Origin: Steromphala cineraria
Taxonomy: Eukaryota > Mollusca > Gastropoda > Trochida > Trochidae
NCBI GenBank assembly: GCA_916613615.1
Contig: OU744736.1
Coordinates: 9,435,724-9,499,723 of the forward strand
Direction of reading: 5' to 3'
Length of the DNA: 64,000 nt
In this document: positions 33,701 through 45,959 of the stretch, piece by piece
Numbering within the stretch: position 1 is the stretch's first letter
Layout of the letters: each line of letters opens with the position of its first letter
Made by a program: the position numbers and the translations under genes
Notes under the pieces: model-generated
What the model was told of the DNA's origin: nothing
Databases searched by the model: none
What the model saw: the letters and a program-made list of their open reading frames with translations, nothing else

Positions 33701-35789
33701 GGTGGATGTCAAAGTAATTCATCATAGAATCACTTTTTGGCTATCCTTTCAAGGATGCCGCACAACAAAAAGTCGTTGTTGGTCTTACCCTTAAAAATCA
33801 CATCTATGGATCATCGTTTATAAGTGTATGGAGTTTGGTGAGACTAGCATGTACAGTTTCGGAGATATGCTCAGGACAAAGGATTTCGTGACAGAGTCTC
33901 TATTTAGTTATGTTTTTTTATCGAAACTGCAAAAATAACCGCGAGCTAATTACAAAGTGTTTATTCTCAAACACACGAGCATGATAACATCTTTATCATA
34001 CAATGCCATTTGACATTTTTATTCGAAAATAATGCTTAATAATTGAATTTGGATTGTTGACATCGTTTTAGAAGAAGTGTGCATTGAAATATGCAAATGA
34101 AAGGTGTAATGACTGCGACAGTGAATTGACAAAATATAATTCCTTCTTATAAATGACATTAAATACAGTTGATGTTATTTTGTCACAACTCAAACGTTTT
34201 TAAGATTAAACAAATCTGTCACAAAACGATGATTTTCAAAAACATAAACATTTCAACGTGTCTTTGACGTATTCAAACACGTTCTATCACCTCAAGGGAA
34301 AAAAGAGGGCTTGTCTATCTTACTTAGCCTAAGGGAAGCAACTCTTGTCCCTAAGTTGCAATGGCGGTTTGCGTTGAAGCAACGAACATAAATGGAGAGC
34401 TAAATTTGAAGATAGGCTGTGCAGTCTCTTATCAAAACTAAACAAGCCTAAAATAAAGAACACTGAACAACGGTAATTGATTTGTTTCAATATGATTCTT
34501 GAACTGCTTTTGGTACATGTGAGTAAATGTTCCGCCTGTTCATTTAACTCCTGATGAATTGTATTATTTATAATTTCATGTTTCCCCAATTACTAGAGGC
34601 ATTCAAAATATAAACGCTTTTGAGGTCATCAAAATTTTTTAAAGAAGTTCCGACCTTGACCTTTAAAATATGCATCTCTATCTGTATATGACCCCAAAGG
34701 ATACCAAATACATCCGTTGGCTTTATTATGCCGAGAACACAATCCATTGCACGATAAAATGTGGTGATGCTAGCATGTATAGTTTAGTAGATATGTTTCG
34801 GACAAAGTCTTGTGACAGATGGAAGAACGGACGGACAGATAACGTTTACAAGGAAAGTGATTTTATAATTCGTGAACTTGACCTTTGACCTTGAAAGTAA
34901 CCATGTCACAATAGTTCCCCGTAGGTATAAGCACTAAGTTATGAATAAGAGTTTATGAAAGCTTAGTGAAAACAAGTTATAGTCAATAATACGAGTGAGG
35001 CGTCAGCGTTGGAAACTGCACAAATACTTCCGTCTGCTAATCAATCACACTAGCATAAATTGACTCCTAAAGAATGACAAAAAAATTTCCCTCGAAATTC
35101 ACCAGGGTCTACGAATTTACAGTCTGAAATATTGATTTCAATAGTAGTGCAAATCCTGCAAAAATTAAATTTGTTCATTTCCTTCTACAATGATTTCTAG
35201 TCGTACACGTTCCCATGCTACAAAGGAAGAATGTGACCGAGTCAAGCGCTCTTTGGCTAATGGTCAACCCAACTAATTAAGAAACGTTCAGTTTGTACTG
35301 ATTGACAGCTAAGATACATTTACAAAGGAACCAATTGCTTATGAACGTTTTCAAATTCATATTTCTATTTTTGTCAAATTTTAACAAAATTTCCTTGTGT
35401 AATGATTTATAGTCGTACACGTTACCACACTACGAAGGAGGGATGTGACCAAGGGAAGCGCTCTTGGGCTAATGGTTAACCCAACTCATTACAAACCCAT
35501 TTAGTTTGTACTGATTGACAGATAAAATACATTGACAAAGGAACCAATTGCTTATGAACGTTATCAAATCCATATTTCTATATTTTGTCAAATTGTAACG
35601 GTCTATGCCCGTTTTTAAACTATTTTGAGGTTAAAATGCACTGTAAGTAAAATATAATATTCGACATGTGTCTTAAGTTGAGAGGTGATTATGCACTATT
35701 GCAGTCTAAGTCCATACCGTTGATTGCTGCCACAGGAACATTACAACGACAACCACGAGGAAACCGGCCAACACTTTTCTCTTTATCAT
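30719..35789 (-). CDS. Glycosyltransferase family 92 (GT92/DUF23) protein, copy A
   Basis: Three coding exons on the minus strand join to 438 codons: 35789-35718 (24 codons), 32493-32183 and 31652-30719. Splice sites are CAG/CTT acceptor with ACG/GTATGG donor before it (phase 0), and GAGCG/GTGAGT to TTACAG/C (phase 2). Exon 1 encodes a basic MIKRK start followed by a hydrophobic run to about residue 20, a signal anchor for a type II Golgi membrane protein. Exon 3 carries the catalytic domain: RCIKHFINSYDNVTQLVWNI, a GVDKQIFYLCS block, AKYVLVADTDEIIFPR (DTDE at about residues 273-276, the DXD-like nucleotide-sugar/metal site), HPLLYTKMY and VNHYRF. Several NxT/S glycosylation sites are present. 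Relatives transfer galactose or similar sugars to glycans. The substrate here is unknown. The tandem partner lies at 53.9-58.1 kb. Confidence 0.9.
31653..32182 (-). other. Intron 3 of GT92 copy A, carrying a MITE empty site
   Basis: The 530-bp intron lies between exon 32183-32493 and exon 30719-31652. At 32144-32153 it contains AGTTTCTCAC, the unoccupied counterpart of AGTTTCGGAC, which is duplicated around the 344-bp MITE in the same intron of copy B. Confidence 0.8.
32820..33120. repeat. Fragment of the TGACCTTTGACC dispersed repeat
   Basis: It shares CATTGAG(A)ATAAC, GTGATCTTGCTGTAGTCTTG and CTTGACCTTTGTCGGATTGTA in the same order as 10800-10920. Confidence 0.6.
34640..35030. repeat. Fragment of the TGACCTTTGACC dispersed repeat
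   Basis: It contains CCTTGACCTTTAAAATATG, GAACTTGACCTTTGACCTTGAAAGT, then AAGTTATGAATAAGAGTT, GAAAGCTTAGTG and AATACGAGTG, matching 11040-11150. Confidence 0.65.
35190..35610. repeat. 212-bp direct duplication in GT92 copy A intron
   Basis: Two units, starting with TCGTACACGTT at 35201 and 35413, share GAATGTGACC/GGATGTGACC, CAGTTTGTACTGATTGACAG and GGAACCAATTGCTTATGAACG. A single related unit occurs at about 57760-57860 in the equivalent intron of copy B, so the doubling is specific to copy A. Confidence 0.75.
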
Positions 35790-36281
35790 AATAAATCTGA
35801 AAAATAGATGAGTTAATAGTATTTTTTGTGTTTCATGTTAATGATATCATCAGGTCTGACGTCACGGTAAAAAGCATTTTACAGTCAAATAACACTGGGT
35901 ATGACACCTTGTGTGAGTGAATTGGGGTTTGCTTTTTCAAAGAGAGAAGATAATGGATCGAGAGAATAAGGAAAAGAAAGGTATAGTGAAAGCTGTGATC
36001 AAACGTTATGTCAGCATTTCCCAGCTATTTAAAACGGGGAAGTTGTCATCAACCAGAACGGAGACGAGCCAGGGAGAAAAGGGTCGAAAGCAGTATTGAT
36101 TGTTTAATTATTTAAAGAAATATATATCTTAAATGTCATGTTGGAAGAGCGAAACTGATGATAATGACCTTTATCCGGGTGGCATTATTCGAATAACGTC
36201 CTTTCTATGTCATTGCTATGCACATCGGAAGGATATTAACATATATGAAGACCTTAAAGAACAAAATAGTGGCGTCACTAA

Positions 36282-37608
36282 GGGTGGCTTCACACTGTCC
36301 CGATTTTGACCAACGAAAGAAACACGAATTAGAAAATTTGAAATTCGTACGATTTGACCCGAATATGGGACAGTCATAATCGGAGGCACTTCTAATAAAG
36401 AAAGAAGGCAACACGATGTTGAAAGAATGACACACGACCACAAAACGAACTCAATGCGAATGGATGCACGATCGTAAAGGAGATTTAGCTCAGGTCTAGT
36501 TCGATTGGCCCGGAATTGATAACAATTGGTCTTGATTTGAATTTTTGCCCATGCGTGAAAGGTAGTTGTGTGGTTGAACTAGCAGTGGAATGCCACCAAG
36601 TCTAAGAATGGATGTGTGGCACAACGTAAGATAACCAGTAATGTTGTTAGACTATAATATGTGGCCTCTTGGAACATATTCAGGCAATGGACCTATAATA
36701 TAATTTTCAACTGACTTGCTAGATAACAATCGTTAACAACTGCAAATGATTCAAAGCATTCGAACTCAGCCTTTACGAAGTCTGCACGACGACAACACGG
36801 TGGCAGCACGACGTCGTAACGGGAGTACGATGCATATACGATGCCTCTAACCAGGTGCCGGTAAACGTCACGTGACCTCTGGAAGTCAGCTGGAACGAGT
36901 ATCATGGCTGCACAATTCGATTGTTTTAAACCACCTTACGACTATTTATCATCTGGATATTTGTTTTATTCTTCCTGGGCATCATATGAACTTTTAAAAA
37001 TCAACTTAGTTAACCGGTGCCGTGTGCATCGAGAATGAATCGCAAAGTAACCGGGGCTATCTTTAATACATCTTAATGCCTTGTATTACAGTCGGTAGAG
37101 TTTTCATAGCTCCGGCAGCAAAATCCGAAGTGCAGGGACGTTTTTTGGTATGTCAAAAATATTCTGATAATCTATGCGAATATACATTTTCTTTGTGTAA
37201 TCGTGTCTTCATCTTGCCTTTCTTACGACAATAGCTACGAATCCGTGTCGTCATCGTATTACCTTCGTGTGATCATCTGTTCAACGGGCGAGTTTGACAT
37301 GCAAATAAAATCGAATGACATCATCATACTGATCGATATACGAAGGCAATACGAACACATTACGAATTCACACGACGGTACCTCGATAGCAATGCGAAGG
37401 GGAAGATGGAGACACGGATGCAACACGAAAATGGCGTGATCAACAATTTGCTCACTTCCCCGATCTTGCCACCGAAGCAAGAAAAACTCTTGCGGCGGCC
37501 AAAAGATGCGTTTACGAATGGCCCGATTGCTTACAATCCTTTGCGAATTTGCACATTTCAAATTCGTGTTTCCATCTTTTGTCAAATTCGGCTAAGTGTG
37601 AAGCGACC
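36282..37608. mobile_element. 1.33-kb non-autonomous TIR DNA transposon
   Basis: Long inverted ends begin GGTGGCTTCACACT on the left and GGTCGCTTCACACT on the right (complement). They continue with AACACGAATT and GAAATT(CG) similarity for roughly 80-100 bases. TAA lies at both borders (36279-36281 and 37609-37611), compatible with the 3-bp TWA duplication of PIF/Harbinger. The interior encodes no recognisable transposase. Short frames are in CGA-rich sequence. Confidence 0.65.
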
Positions 37609-37616
37609 TAAAAGAT

Positions 37617-37665
37617 TTATATCTCAGGATCACTGAGCCCACCAAACCACTACACCACGATCAGG
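37617..37665 (-). repeat. SINE head fragment
   Basis: On the minus strand it reads TGACTCAATACCTGATCGTGG then TGTAGTGGTTTGGTGG, matching the head of the SINE at 10187-10508, with an A-box-like GGTGTAGTGG. Confidence 0.5.
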
Positions 37666-37699
37666 TATTGAGTCAATAGACTGTGGGCCCAGCATATCA

Positions 37700-38760
37700 G
37701 AAGTTGATGACGGCATAATTGCATATCTTGGCATGCTTGATTTATCAGCGGCATTTGATACAATTGACCACAACAATCTCCTAAACCGTCTGTTCTTTGA
37801 ATCCGGCATAAATGGCAACTTCACAAGTGGTTTGCATCATACTTAAAAGATCTCAAACAAGCTGTCATTATTGGCAACAATAAATCAGATTTTGTCCCAT
37901 TTAACTGTGGTGTTCCACAGGGATCTGTTTTGGGTCCGACACACTTTTATTCTGTACACTTAAAACCTGGCTTAATTCTTTAAAAACTACAAATTCTGTC
38001 ACCATGGATATGCTAACGACACGCAAGCGATCGATAGTTTCAAGATAGAGAACATTCATGAGTCCTTTAAACGGATATCTGAATGCACTGGAACTAGCAA
38101 GTCATGGATGACGGCAAATAAGCTCAAACTGAACGGACACAAGACTGAGGTAATGCTGATTGGCACGAATCAACAGCTGGCAAGAGTTGAAGAAAGCTCT
38201 ATCCCAAAAGCAGATTCTGAAATAGATCTCAGTGACCAAGTAAAGGATCTTGGAATCTATCTAGACTCACACCTATCCATGGAGAAACATGTTTCCCACA
38301 TCATTCGAACCTGTTACTACCATTTAAGGTCAATTAGCAACACCCTGCACTTGATAACCACAGAAGCTGCAAAGGTACTTATCCATGGGTTACTAACATC
38401 GTAAATGCTAAATTCACCTATCGGTTTATCATGAAAACACAAAGACGTTTCCACATTACATCAGTGCTAAGAGACCTCCACTGACTGCCAGTCAAATCCA
38501 GAATAGAGTTCAAGATCCTTTGCACTACCTACAGATGCCTCCATAACACCAGCCCCAACTATCTTTCTGAACTGTTGATCTCTTACACTCCAGTTCGTAA
38601 TCTCCGTTCCAAATCTTCTTCTGGTGCAAAATACCGACTAAAAACCTTTGGTTCCAGATCCTTCTTCAGCAGTGCCCCTGTCCTCTGGAATTTGTCTTCC
38701 ATCAGAATAGAGATCATGCCCTACCTTTGAATCTATCAAATCAAGTCTGAAGACTGTTAT
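37700..38760 (+). pseudogene. LINE reverse transcriptase (Jockey/CR1-like), 5'-truncated and broken
   Basis: Pieces of one RT occur in order on the plus strand in shifting frames: LDLSAAFDTIDHNNLLNRLF (motif A, near 37737), then FVPFNCGVPQGSVLGPT (motif B, near 37892), then a GYANDTQA box near 38009 where YADD/FADD would be expected. These are followed by a clean 98-codon stretch, 38108-38404, with KLNGHKTEVMLIGT, LGIYLDSHLSM and TTEAAKVLIHGL. The C-terminal tail continues to about 38710 (VKSRIEFKIL, NYLSELL, FGSRSFFSSAPVLWN). The Asp-to-Asn change in motif C, frameshifts and stops make it inactive. Confidence 0.88.
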
Positions 38761-40589
38761 GTTCTCCATGTGCCACACAGCCATTTAATCCTTCTGAACA
38801 GTTCATATATGAGTCATTCTCAAAATATGCAGCTATATTGCATTATAAATTATGAAAAATAATTATACCCTTTTATATCTTTATTCAAACTGGTGAAAAG
38901 ATACAACTTCAAACCTTAATTCATAACAAGAACTCAGCTTAATACCTCTAAGTAAAGCGAATTTTTACAAATTAAGTTTATTGATTGGATAAACGATGTC
39001 TTTCCCGTAATGTCTGTTTGTATTTGTTACTGTAATGACATTGAAACTTCCAAAAAGAACATGTGCTCTCCTGATTCTAAGAACGAAAACTGAGCATGAC
39101 AGAAGGTTCAATTCCTCTAGCACTGGGGACCAGTCATTATCAGCAAAAGCATGTCACCGTTACGGTAAAGACAAAAACTACTGGGAGAGGTGTAAAATAT
39201 AAAAAATATGTTACTTTTTAGTTGTATTCATTAAGAGTATTCCATATAATTAATACATTAAATATATCTTAGACATTAATTGCTCCAATTATTTTTGGAA
39301 TGAAAACAGTAACAAAATAATTTAACTTCAAGTACTTTGGATAACAACTTGGACAAGGATATTTTTAGTTTTTTTACAGCAAAACATAGAACAAATAAAT
39401 TAAAAGAGCTTCGTTTTCAACATTGTAAGCATACAAGTAACTACTTAGATGATTCTTTGATAAAGTATATCATTCTACTTGACTTAATAATTTTTTTCGG
39501 ACATTTTACACCATTGGAAAGTGACTGGACAGAAAAGCTGCTGTATTTTTTAAGAATGACTCATATCCTTGTAGCGCCTTGAGCAGGAATATTTGTCTGG
39601 ATTGTGCACATTAGAAATGCACATTTATTTTTATTATATTAGGTATGTACAATTCATATTTACTCATTCAGAAACTAGATCATAGGTTAAGATTCATCCT
39701 GAATGAGTAAATGTCTTAACAAATCGCAGTATGCCTCGTCGCACAAGTCACAGACATCTCCGGTATTCTGAGGAACTACTACCCACAGTCGAGCAGGAAG
39801 CGAGTGTTATGTGAAAAGGTCTCTATTCTATTTTTCTCTATCTCCAAACTGCTGCTATAGCTATGGTCAGGTGGAAACTGGAAACAGATGAAGCCACATT
39901 GCCGGTTGAATACTCCCAAGGGAGTTGAAATGGAAAAATGATTGGACGGTGAAAGAATGCCATTGACCAGGGGAAACAACAAGCGCCTTAAGCAACCACG
40001 AGTGGATGGATATGCGAGCTATATAGATATTCATATAATAATAAAATCTCAAGATCACTGTAACATGTAATAGCAGCTGTTGAAATCTGAGCTGCCCGAT
40101 CGTCTTTGACAGGAGCAACCAATCTATCATGCTAAGGCACATGTCACTCCTTGATTTCATTGAAAGGTTCTGTATAGACTTAGACATGTAGGGTTGGGTG
40201 GTATCAGTATGGGAAACATTGGTCCATAACTCAAAGCCATATAACATATCCTGGCCCCAAAAAACCCCATAACTATAATCTGTATATCAACTATAATATG
40301 TTTTATAGTATTACACTTACATTCAATATTGATATCATTGATATTTGTGAATAGAGTCTTAACAATTCTTTATTGAAGAAATTCATTGAGACCTTGAATT
40401 TCATGTGGGAAAATGTGCATGAAGAATAATCTGTAAGCATGTTGCTAGTGCAAATACAGTATTTGACCTAAGTATAAATGGAAATAAAAATGTTGACCAT
40501 TGCGAATCACTCTCGTATTATCCGTGTACGCCACCTACAAGAGGCTGTGACTAAATGAAGTTTGTAGAAATAGAGCTATTTAACATCTG

Positions 40590-41665
40590 AAAGCTGTATA
40601 ACGTCTTCAGTGTCTAGAGGCTTCAACGTTAGTACTGTTTCTCGTCTTTGGCATTGCTCCAAACTCCACGACTCATCAAAAGATCATCTTACATCAGGGA
40701 GACGAAGGGGGACAACTCAAGTTCAAGACCACTTCATTCAGGTGTTTCATCTTCGCAACCACAAAACAACGTTCCTGGGCTTTATGGACAATGAGCGCAA
40801 ACCTTACAGAATGGCCTACGACAACATGGGATACGTCCAATGAGGCCATATTCAGCACCTATTCTATAATGTCATATTCGTCCTGCACGTCTACGTTTGT
40901 GCAGAAAAGTTAGACCATAGACCAAGGTGTACTGGAGAAGAATATGATTCAGTAATGAGTGGCGGTTTATGCTTTATCACCATGGTGAAAGTGTGCATGT
41001 CTACCGACGGAGCTACACTCAACGTTGCTTTCTACAATCAACAGATTCGGCGAAAGTAGCATCATGGTGTGAGCAGGCATCTCTTGGGATGGCAAAACAG
41101 ACATGGTGCAACTACAAGCATATTTCACATATGTACGATGTCGTTTCCAGCCACAAACGTCAGAAGAGAGATTTTTTAGCAGGACAACGACAGACCGCAT
41201 ATTGGACGTGTGGACTATCTTGCAAACATCAACGTCAACGTGCTTCCGTGGCTAACTAAAATCTCCAGATCTCAACCCCAGCTAGCTTTTTTTGAATCTC
41301 CTTGACAGACGTATAAAACGTCGACAGACTCAACCTGAAACACTTCAACGGTTGATTATCGGATTGCAGAATAAGTTGGGAACAATTTTGACGTTTACTC
41401 CAGTCCATGCTCAAGCGACGCAGGGCTGTGTTTGATGCTCGAAATGGTAACACAAGTACTGGTTTTATTTGGAAGTTACGTCACAGTGTAGACATCAGCA
41501 AGATTCGAAAATAACTAAATGCACTGGGGGGAGTATGTGTCTTACCATGTGCGTACTTTGGAAGTTGCACATTCATTAGTTATAGTGTCAACTCAATTCT
41601 TCGACTTACACTTAATATTGATTTTTCTGTTTTGCGTTACCTTTTTTTGCTAGTGTATATAGTAG
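40590..41665 (+). pseudogene. Tc1-type transposase remnant, heavily decayed
   Basis: Plus-strand pieces correspond to the copy at 12-13 kb: GFNVSTVSRLW (helix-turn-helix region, near 40620), VFHLRNHKTT, then HHGESVHVYRRSYTQR (near 40980). Near 41190 is DNDRPHIGRVDYLANINVNV, the region of the second catalytic Asp. The right end, GCGTTACCTTTTTTTGCTAGTGTATATA (41631-41660), matches the complement of the end at 12127 in style. Many stops and frameshifts. The left end is not identified. Confidence 0.75.
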
Positions 41666-41859
41666 AACTGTCGTCTGTACTTTAAGCGGAAATGATGGGG
41701 TTTATACTTTTGTCCGAAATCGAATGTCTACATGAGAACATGCTTTTTCTTTCCTACAGTCTTCTGTCACTAAATCAGACGATTTCTTGTCATTTCGCAG
41801 ATTTATGCCGAGATGTTTTGTTGTGTTTAACATAGGTACATACATGTATATCAGGAGTA

Positions 41860-42180
41860 GTCTGTCTTGCAGAGAAGATGATTACACTGCATGTTGCGGG
41901 GTTCAGCTCTTACTTCCACTGAAATAAGCTTGAGTACACCATAACAATGTCCAGCATCTTCTGTAGTGTTGGAGACAGTTCCAACAGTATTGGATCATCT
42001 GCGAGTAGAGTTTCCGAAGTTTAGCTACATATTCTGTTTTCCATGTTTGGAGTTTTCCAGCTGATTGAGTAGATCATCAATAAAGATGTGATTGAGCAGG
42101 GTTGGGAGTACTAACCCTTTTCAGACTCCTTGATGTATTTGGAAGACTCGTGATGTGAGGAGTATTCTTTTGAGGGGTCT
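41860..42180 (-). pseudogene. LINE reverse transcriptase fragment (ADD motif)
   Basis: The minus strand reads IFIDDLLNQLENSKHG, then, after a frameshift, ADDPILLELSPTLQKMLDI and VYSSLFQW, one stop, and ELNPATCSVIIFS. The ADD box with following helix is motif C of a LINE RT common in invertebrates. No other part of this element is adjacent, so it is an isolated fragment. Confidence 0.7.
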
Positions 42181-43322
42181 TCTGTTTCTTTCAATGTATA
42201 GATTTTACACCTTTATGAGATTCAATTGCGGAAGCGCAAATTGTCTTGTAGTGAGATGTTAATTGGTCCCGCTTGTTCTACTAAAACAAAGGGTACTTAC
42301 AACATAGAATAGAGCCTATTTTAACTTAATGCTCATTACATTAATATGAAAACATGTGTTCAATAAAGAATGAAACCAAGTTGTGTTTCATCTTTAAATC
42401 TCCCTTCGCATTAAATATCAATTCATTTAGTAGCAGCATTTGTAAACCAACTGCAAACCACATCTCTATTAATTTTACACAAAAGTTTATTATGCCTAAT
42501 TGGAGCCTGAGGTAATAATAGTATTTATAACGTTATTTATATGTTATTAATTAGTTACTGCCACATTGACCGAGTTACAGTCCAACGTACAGATCCTAGG
42601 TCAAGAACCAAGACAACGGACCCGTTCTTCAATTTCAGTCGGCTTTTCCGCCTAGTTACATTGAGTTCAAGTAAAAGGATGTTTTAAACTAGAAATGTGT
42701 TATGGCAAACGAATAGAAATTTGGAGATTATAATAATGTACATATTACCGAAAATAACTAATATATTTGCAGTAATTATGTTTCGCTGCGTCACATATGA
42801 CTATGTGGTTTATCATGTTTTATATTCTTTGAACAGACTTTTAAAAAGAATTGACCTGTCAATGCGATGAAGTGTTTCAAATGTTTCAAAACCTGTTTTT
42901 TATGCAACAGAGAGTTCGTCCACGGTCACTATTGTTAACCTCAGTGCTATAAAACAGGTGAATACCTCACCAGTCTATAACTGTATAGCGATATCGGTTA
43001 TGTTCAGATATATCAAACATATATGTTATAGGTTGTCCAATCTAAAAATGCCATATAATATTTCATAACATATATAAGCCTTATTGACATAAGATATACT
43101 TCATTACGCCACATGGTACATTATCATATTTCGTGATGTAATGATACCATTTAGAACCAAAAATCATATAATCTAATAATACAAAATCACATTGAAGTAT
43201 TAATGCTTAATCACATCATTTTCTATCACAACCTGCAAAACAAATGATTTAATTCATTGCCTAGAATAATCAATGCGTTTATCAATAGTTACATGTATGT
43301 ATCAGTTAAACAAACAACTCAC

Positions 43323-43525
43323 CTAGACTATAAAGTGATTAAAGGTGTTATTTAGTTTCTCCAAATTAGACCAAACTTCATTCACAAAAATCAGGTGAAC
43401 GCTCGGGCAGGTGATTCAGAGCGTACAGGGGATACTGTATCAGGTTTATCTGTTATCTTTATGTAGCCCTGCTGAATGCTATGAAATAAGTCAAGTGTTA
43501 ACTAGATAAGTTAGGAATGTAAAGA
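43323..43525 (-). other. Candidate non-coding first exon of GT92 copy A
   Basis: The minus strand ends in a strong CTAG/GTGAGTTGTTTG donor at 43323. The same donor and upstream sequence occur at 58424 before copy B: both share AACATAAAGATA(A/G)CAG and the sequence around GACCAAACTT. Conservation of a splice donor at both loci suggests a 5' UTR exon joined to the ATTTAT(T/C)ATG exon. The transcription start is not determined. Confidence 0.45.
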
Positions 43526-43867
43526 GTTTAATTTAGTATCATTACAAATGTCCGACTACTTATATATATTGTACTTTTATTATTTCATTTATTTCATATA
43601 TTATTATATTTTACTTTATAAGTGGGCATTTCATAACGGAGACTGGTGATCGTAATCATTGTTTACCGATATATTTAAAACGTTTACAGTTGGGTTAACA
43701 AAACTGTCAGTATCAAACACGTTGAAAAACAATCCTGTTTCGTTATCCGTTAAACTGATTACTTAAAAGTCTATGTAAAACGATAATAAAGCCGCCGACA
43801 CATTGCTACATCATATAATATATATTTCTAATGGTAAAACATTAACAGAATCATGTTTATTTCAGTA

Positions 43868-44650
43868 TTAAAGGCCACATGGCCCATGGTACAATTGTAT
43901 GAGAAGATAAATACATTTGTCACATGACCAAACTTATACTAGGAAGATCTTAAGCTGATTATCTTAAAAAGATAAATAGAAGTTATTCGAAGTAGATTTA
44001 CATCATGTGTGTTAAGTATTTGTTACATTGTTAGCCTAGCTTTACAATATTTGTTAATGGACATAATATATTCATTACGAAGCAAAGAGTATCTATTACA
44101 TATAAAGAAAACATGGTACGCATTTTCTACAGTATTATGGTCACAATGCAAACAGATAGAATCAATAACAGACACATTGCCATTCTTCTTACGTTGATGA
44201 TTCACTCTAAAATCGTGAAGAGAAATGCGGAATTTACACATTGATCTGATCAGTTGTCTGTTATTAAGCTTATTAATGTATGATTTGCATTGAAACAAAT
44301 TCTTTATACTGCAATAATGTTTTAAATATGATGAGGATTCATATTTTGTTTCCAAGATTGCATATACATATCAATTAAACGTCTTTTAAATTCAGATATA
44401 AACATACTGGCACCACCAACATCTTGCATTATCCATACATAACTAAAACCACTTGAAAACAACATTTCACGAACGTGAGAAACCCAATTTATTTTACTAT
44501 TCTCATCATGTAACTTAAGCATCTCATGTATTGGAACACGTGAAATATCAATTCTGAGCATTCTTATCCAATATTTTAAAACTTTAATCTGTGTTTTTTT
44601 ATGAATAAACAATATCGCCCCGTAAAACATTAACAATGGCAAGGGACGTA
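43868..44650 (-). pseudogene. LINE C-terminal tail, frameshifted
   Basis: Two overlapping frames (44642-44322 and 44355-44023) make one tail. The first contains KVLKYWIRML and KINWVSHVREMLFSSGFSYVW. The second contains MCKFRISLHDFRV followed by CLHCDHNTVENAYHVFFICN, a Cys/His knuckle typical of the end of many molluscan LINE proteins. The 3' end, GGCCACATGGCCCATGGTACAATTG (complement sense, near 43872), is shared with the remnant at 48.4 kb. 5'-truncated. Confidence 0.75.
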
Positions 44651-44925
44651 ATCCATTACGTCATATGCATACCACTTAAAAAAAGTAAATGTGACGTCAA
44701 CATGTTTTCATGTTAGTTACATTTCAATCTAGGAATATATATCCATAAAAAAAGATTCGTTCTTATATTTTCCTGATTTCCACATTCTGTGTGCGCATTT
44801 TGATTATAGGACAGATTGTGAACATGGGATTACAATCCTTTGCGCATTCATCAATATGTGCGCTAAGGGCTATACGTCTATAATTTGTGTTTTTATATGT
44901 TGTCCATGCACTCGGACTCTTGTTC

Positions 44926-45177
44926 TTAAAGGGGCAGTAGCACGTTTTAAGGGGAATATAAGGTCATGTGAAATGAAAATAAATGGTTATTGTAAAGTTC
45001 AGCCATGCAATTCCTTTTTGTAACACAAAAAGAATTAAAGTTCTTCACACGAAATGGCCGCCAGTTGACTTATGTTTATCTTTATAATTTCTCTGACTAG
45101 ATGATTGGATTGTCTTATGAGATTTTTGACACTATCAACATATAAAATGTTCAAAAAACGTGCTACTTCCCCTTTAA
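44926..45177 (-). mobile_element. TTAA-flanked MITE, copy 2
   Basis: Ends AGGGGCAGTAGCACGTTTT and ACGTGCTACTTCCCCT sit between TTAA at 44926-44929 and 45174-45177. The interior is inverted relative to copy 1 and about 110 bp shorter through internal deletion. Confidence 0.88.
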
Positions 45178-45689
45178 TCATATCCCGTTTCACCACTATA
45201 CTCTTCGCAACAACCAGTGCATGTTATTACCTATATTAGATTTCAAAAGGCACAAGACACATTTCCATATTTTTAATATAAGTATTCCTTGAAGGTGAAA
45301 GAATTTACCTCCAAATGTGTTCATTTGGCCTAATACAGTTCGTGATACTTCCACCTTATACAGATAGTTTTATATTTAAAGCACGAATTTCTTTTTTAGA
45401 CTTTTGCTTAGCCGTTTGCTGTTTATCTTTTGAGTACCCTCAGAGCATGCTTTAGTTTTGGACATGCTTCTAGCGCCTGTACATAGTTTCTCGCATTTGG
45501 ATAGATTTTGAATTGCAGGGGTTATCTGTAGTAACGAGAGGTAAGGGTGCCAATTTCTTTTCTTGTTGTCTTTGTTTAAGAAGATGAAATCAAGTAAAGT
45601 GCTTATGTGTTGCCTATTTACCGGCAGTAGGATCAAGTCGACAACATGATTCTGAGGCTTTTTTTACTACACCTTTAGAACATGTGTAC

Positions 45690-45955
45690 TGCTACCAGAA
45701 TCGGGGAAGACTGTAATAATGGGAGACTTTAACGCCAGACGTGGTGAGGCATCAGATTATGTAGAGAATGTTGATGACGTAAAAGGTAGAGACTCCATCG
45801 ATGAAGGTTGAAAGTCGCAGGTTCAGTTATTGTTGTAGTACCTTTTAGTCTGTAACATTTGTATGGTGAATGGGCACATTCGTAAGAACTACTACACATC
45901 TTGCTCTGCATTGCGAGTGTCAACAACAAAAAAGACTGGACGTGCTCGATAAATC
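45690..45955 (+). pseudogene. LINE endonuclease fragment (GDFNAR)
   Basis: The plus strand reads VIMGDFNARRGEASDYVENV and later CNICMVNGH, the GDFN motif and following strand of an APE-type LINE endonuclease. It is isolated and interrupted by stops. Confidence 0.6.
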
Positions 45956-45959
45956 TGGT

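Larger units (their letters stand above)
32494..35717 (-). other. Intron 2 of GT92 copy A
   Basis: A 3.2-kb intron holding two pieces of the TGACCTTTGACC dispersed repeat (about 32820-33120 and 34640-35030) and a twofold 212-bp tandem duplication (35190-35610). No internal gene is seen. Confidence 0.75.
35797..43322 (-). other. Probable 5' intron of GT92 copy A
   Basis: This interval separates the TTTTTCAG/ATTTATT acceptor just before the first coding exon from the candidate non-coding exon at 43323. It is 7.5 kb, against about 0.3 kb in copy B. The excess is mostly transposon debris: a TIR element at 36282-37608, a LINE at 37.7-38.8 kb, a Tc1 remnant at 40.6-41.7 kb and a LINE RT piece at 41.9-42.2 kb. 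38760-40590 and 42200-43310 are AT-rich with nothing recognised. Confidence 0.5.
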
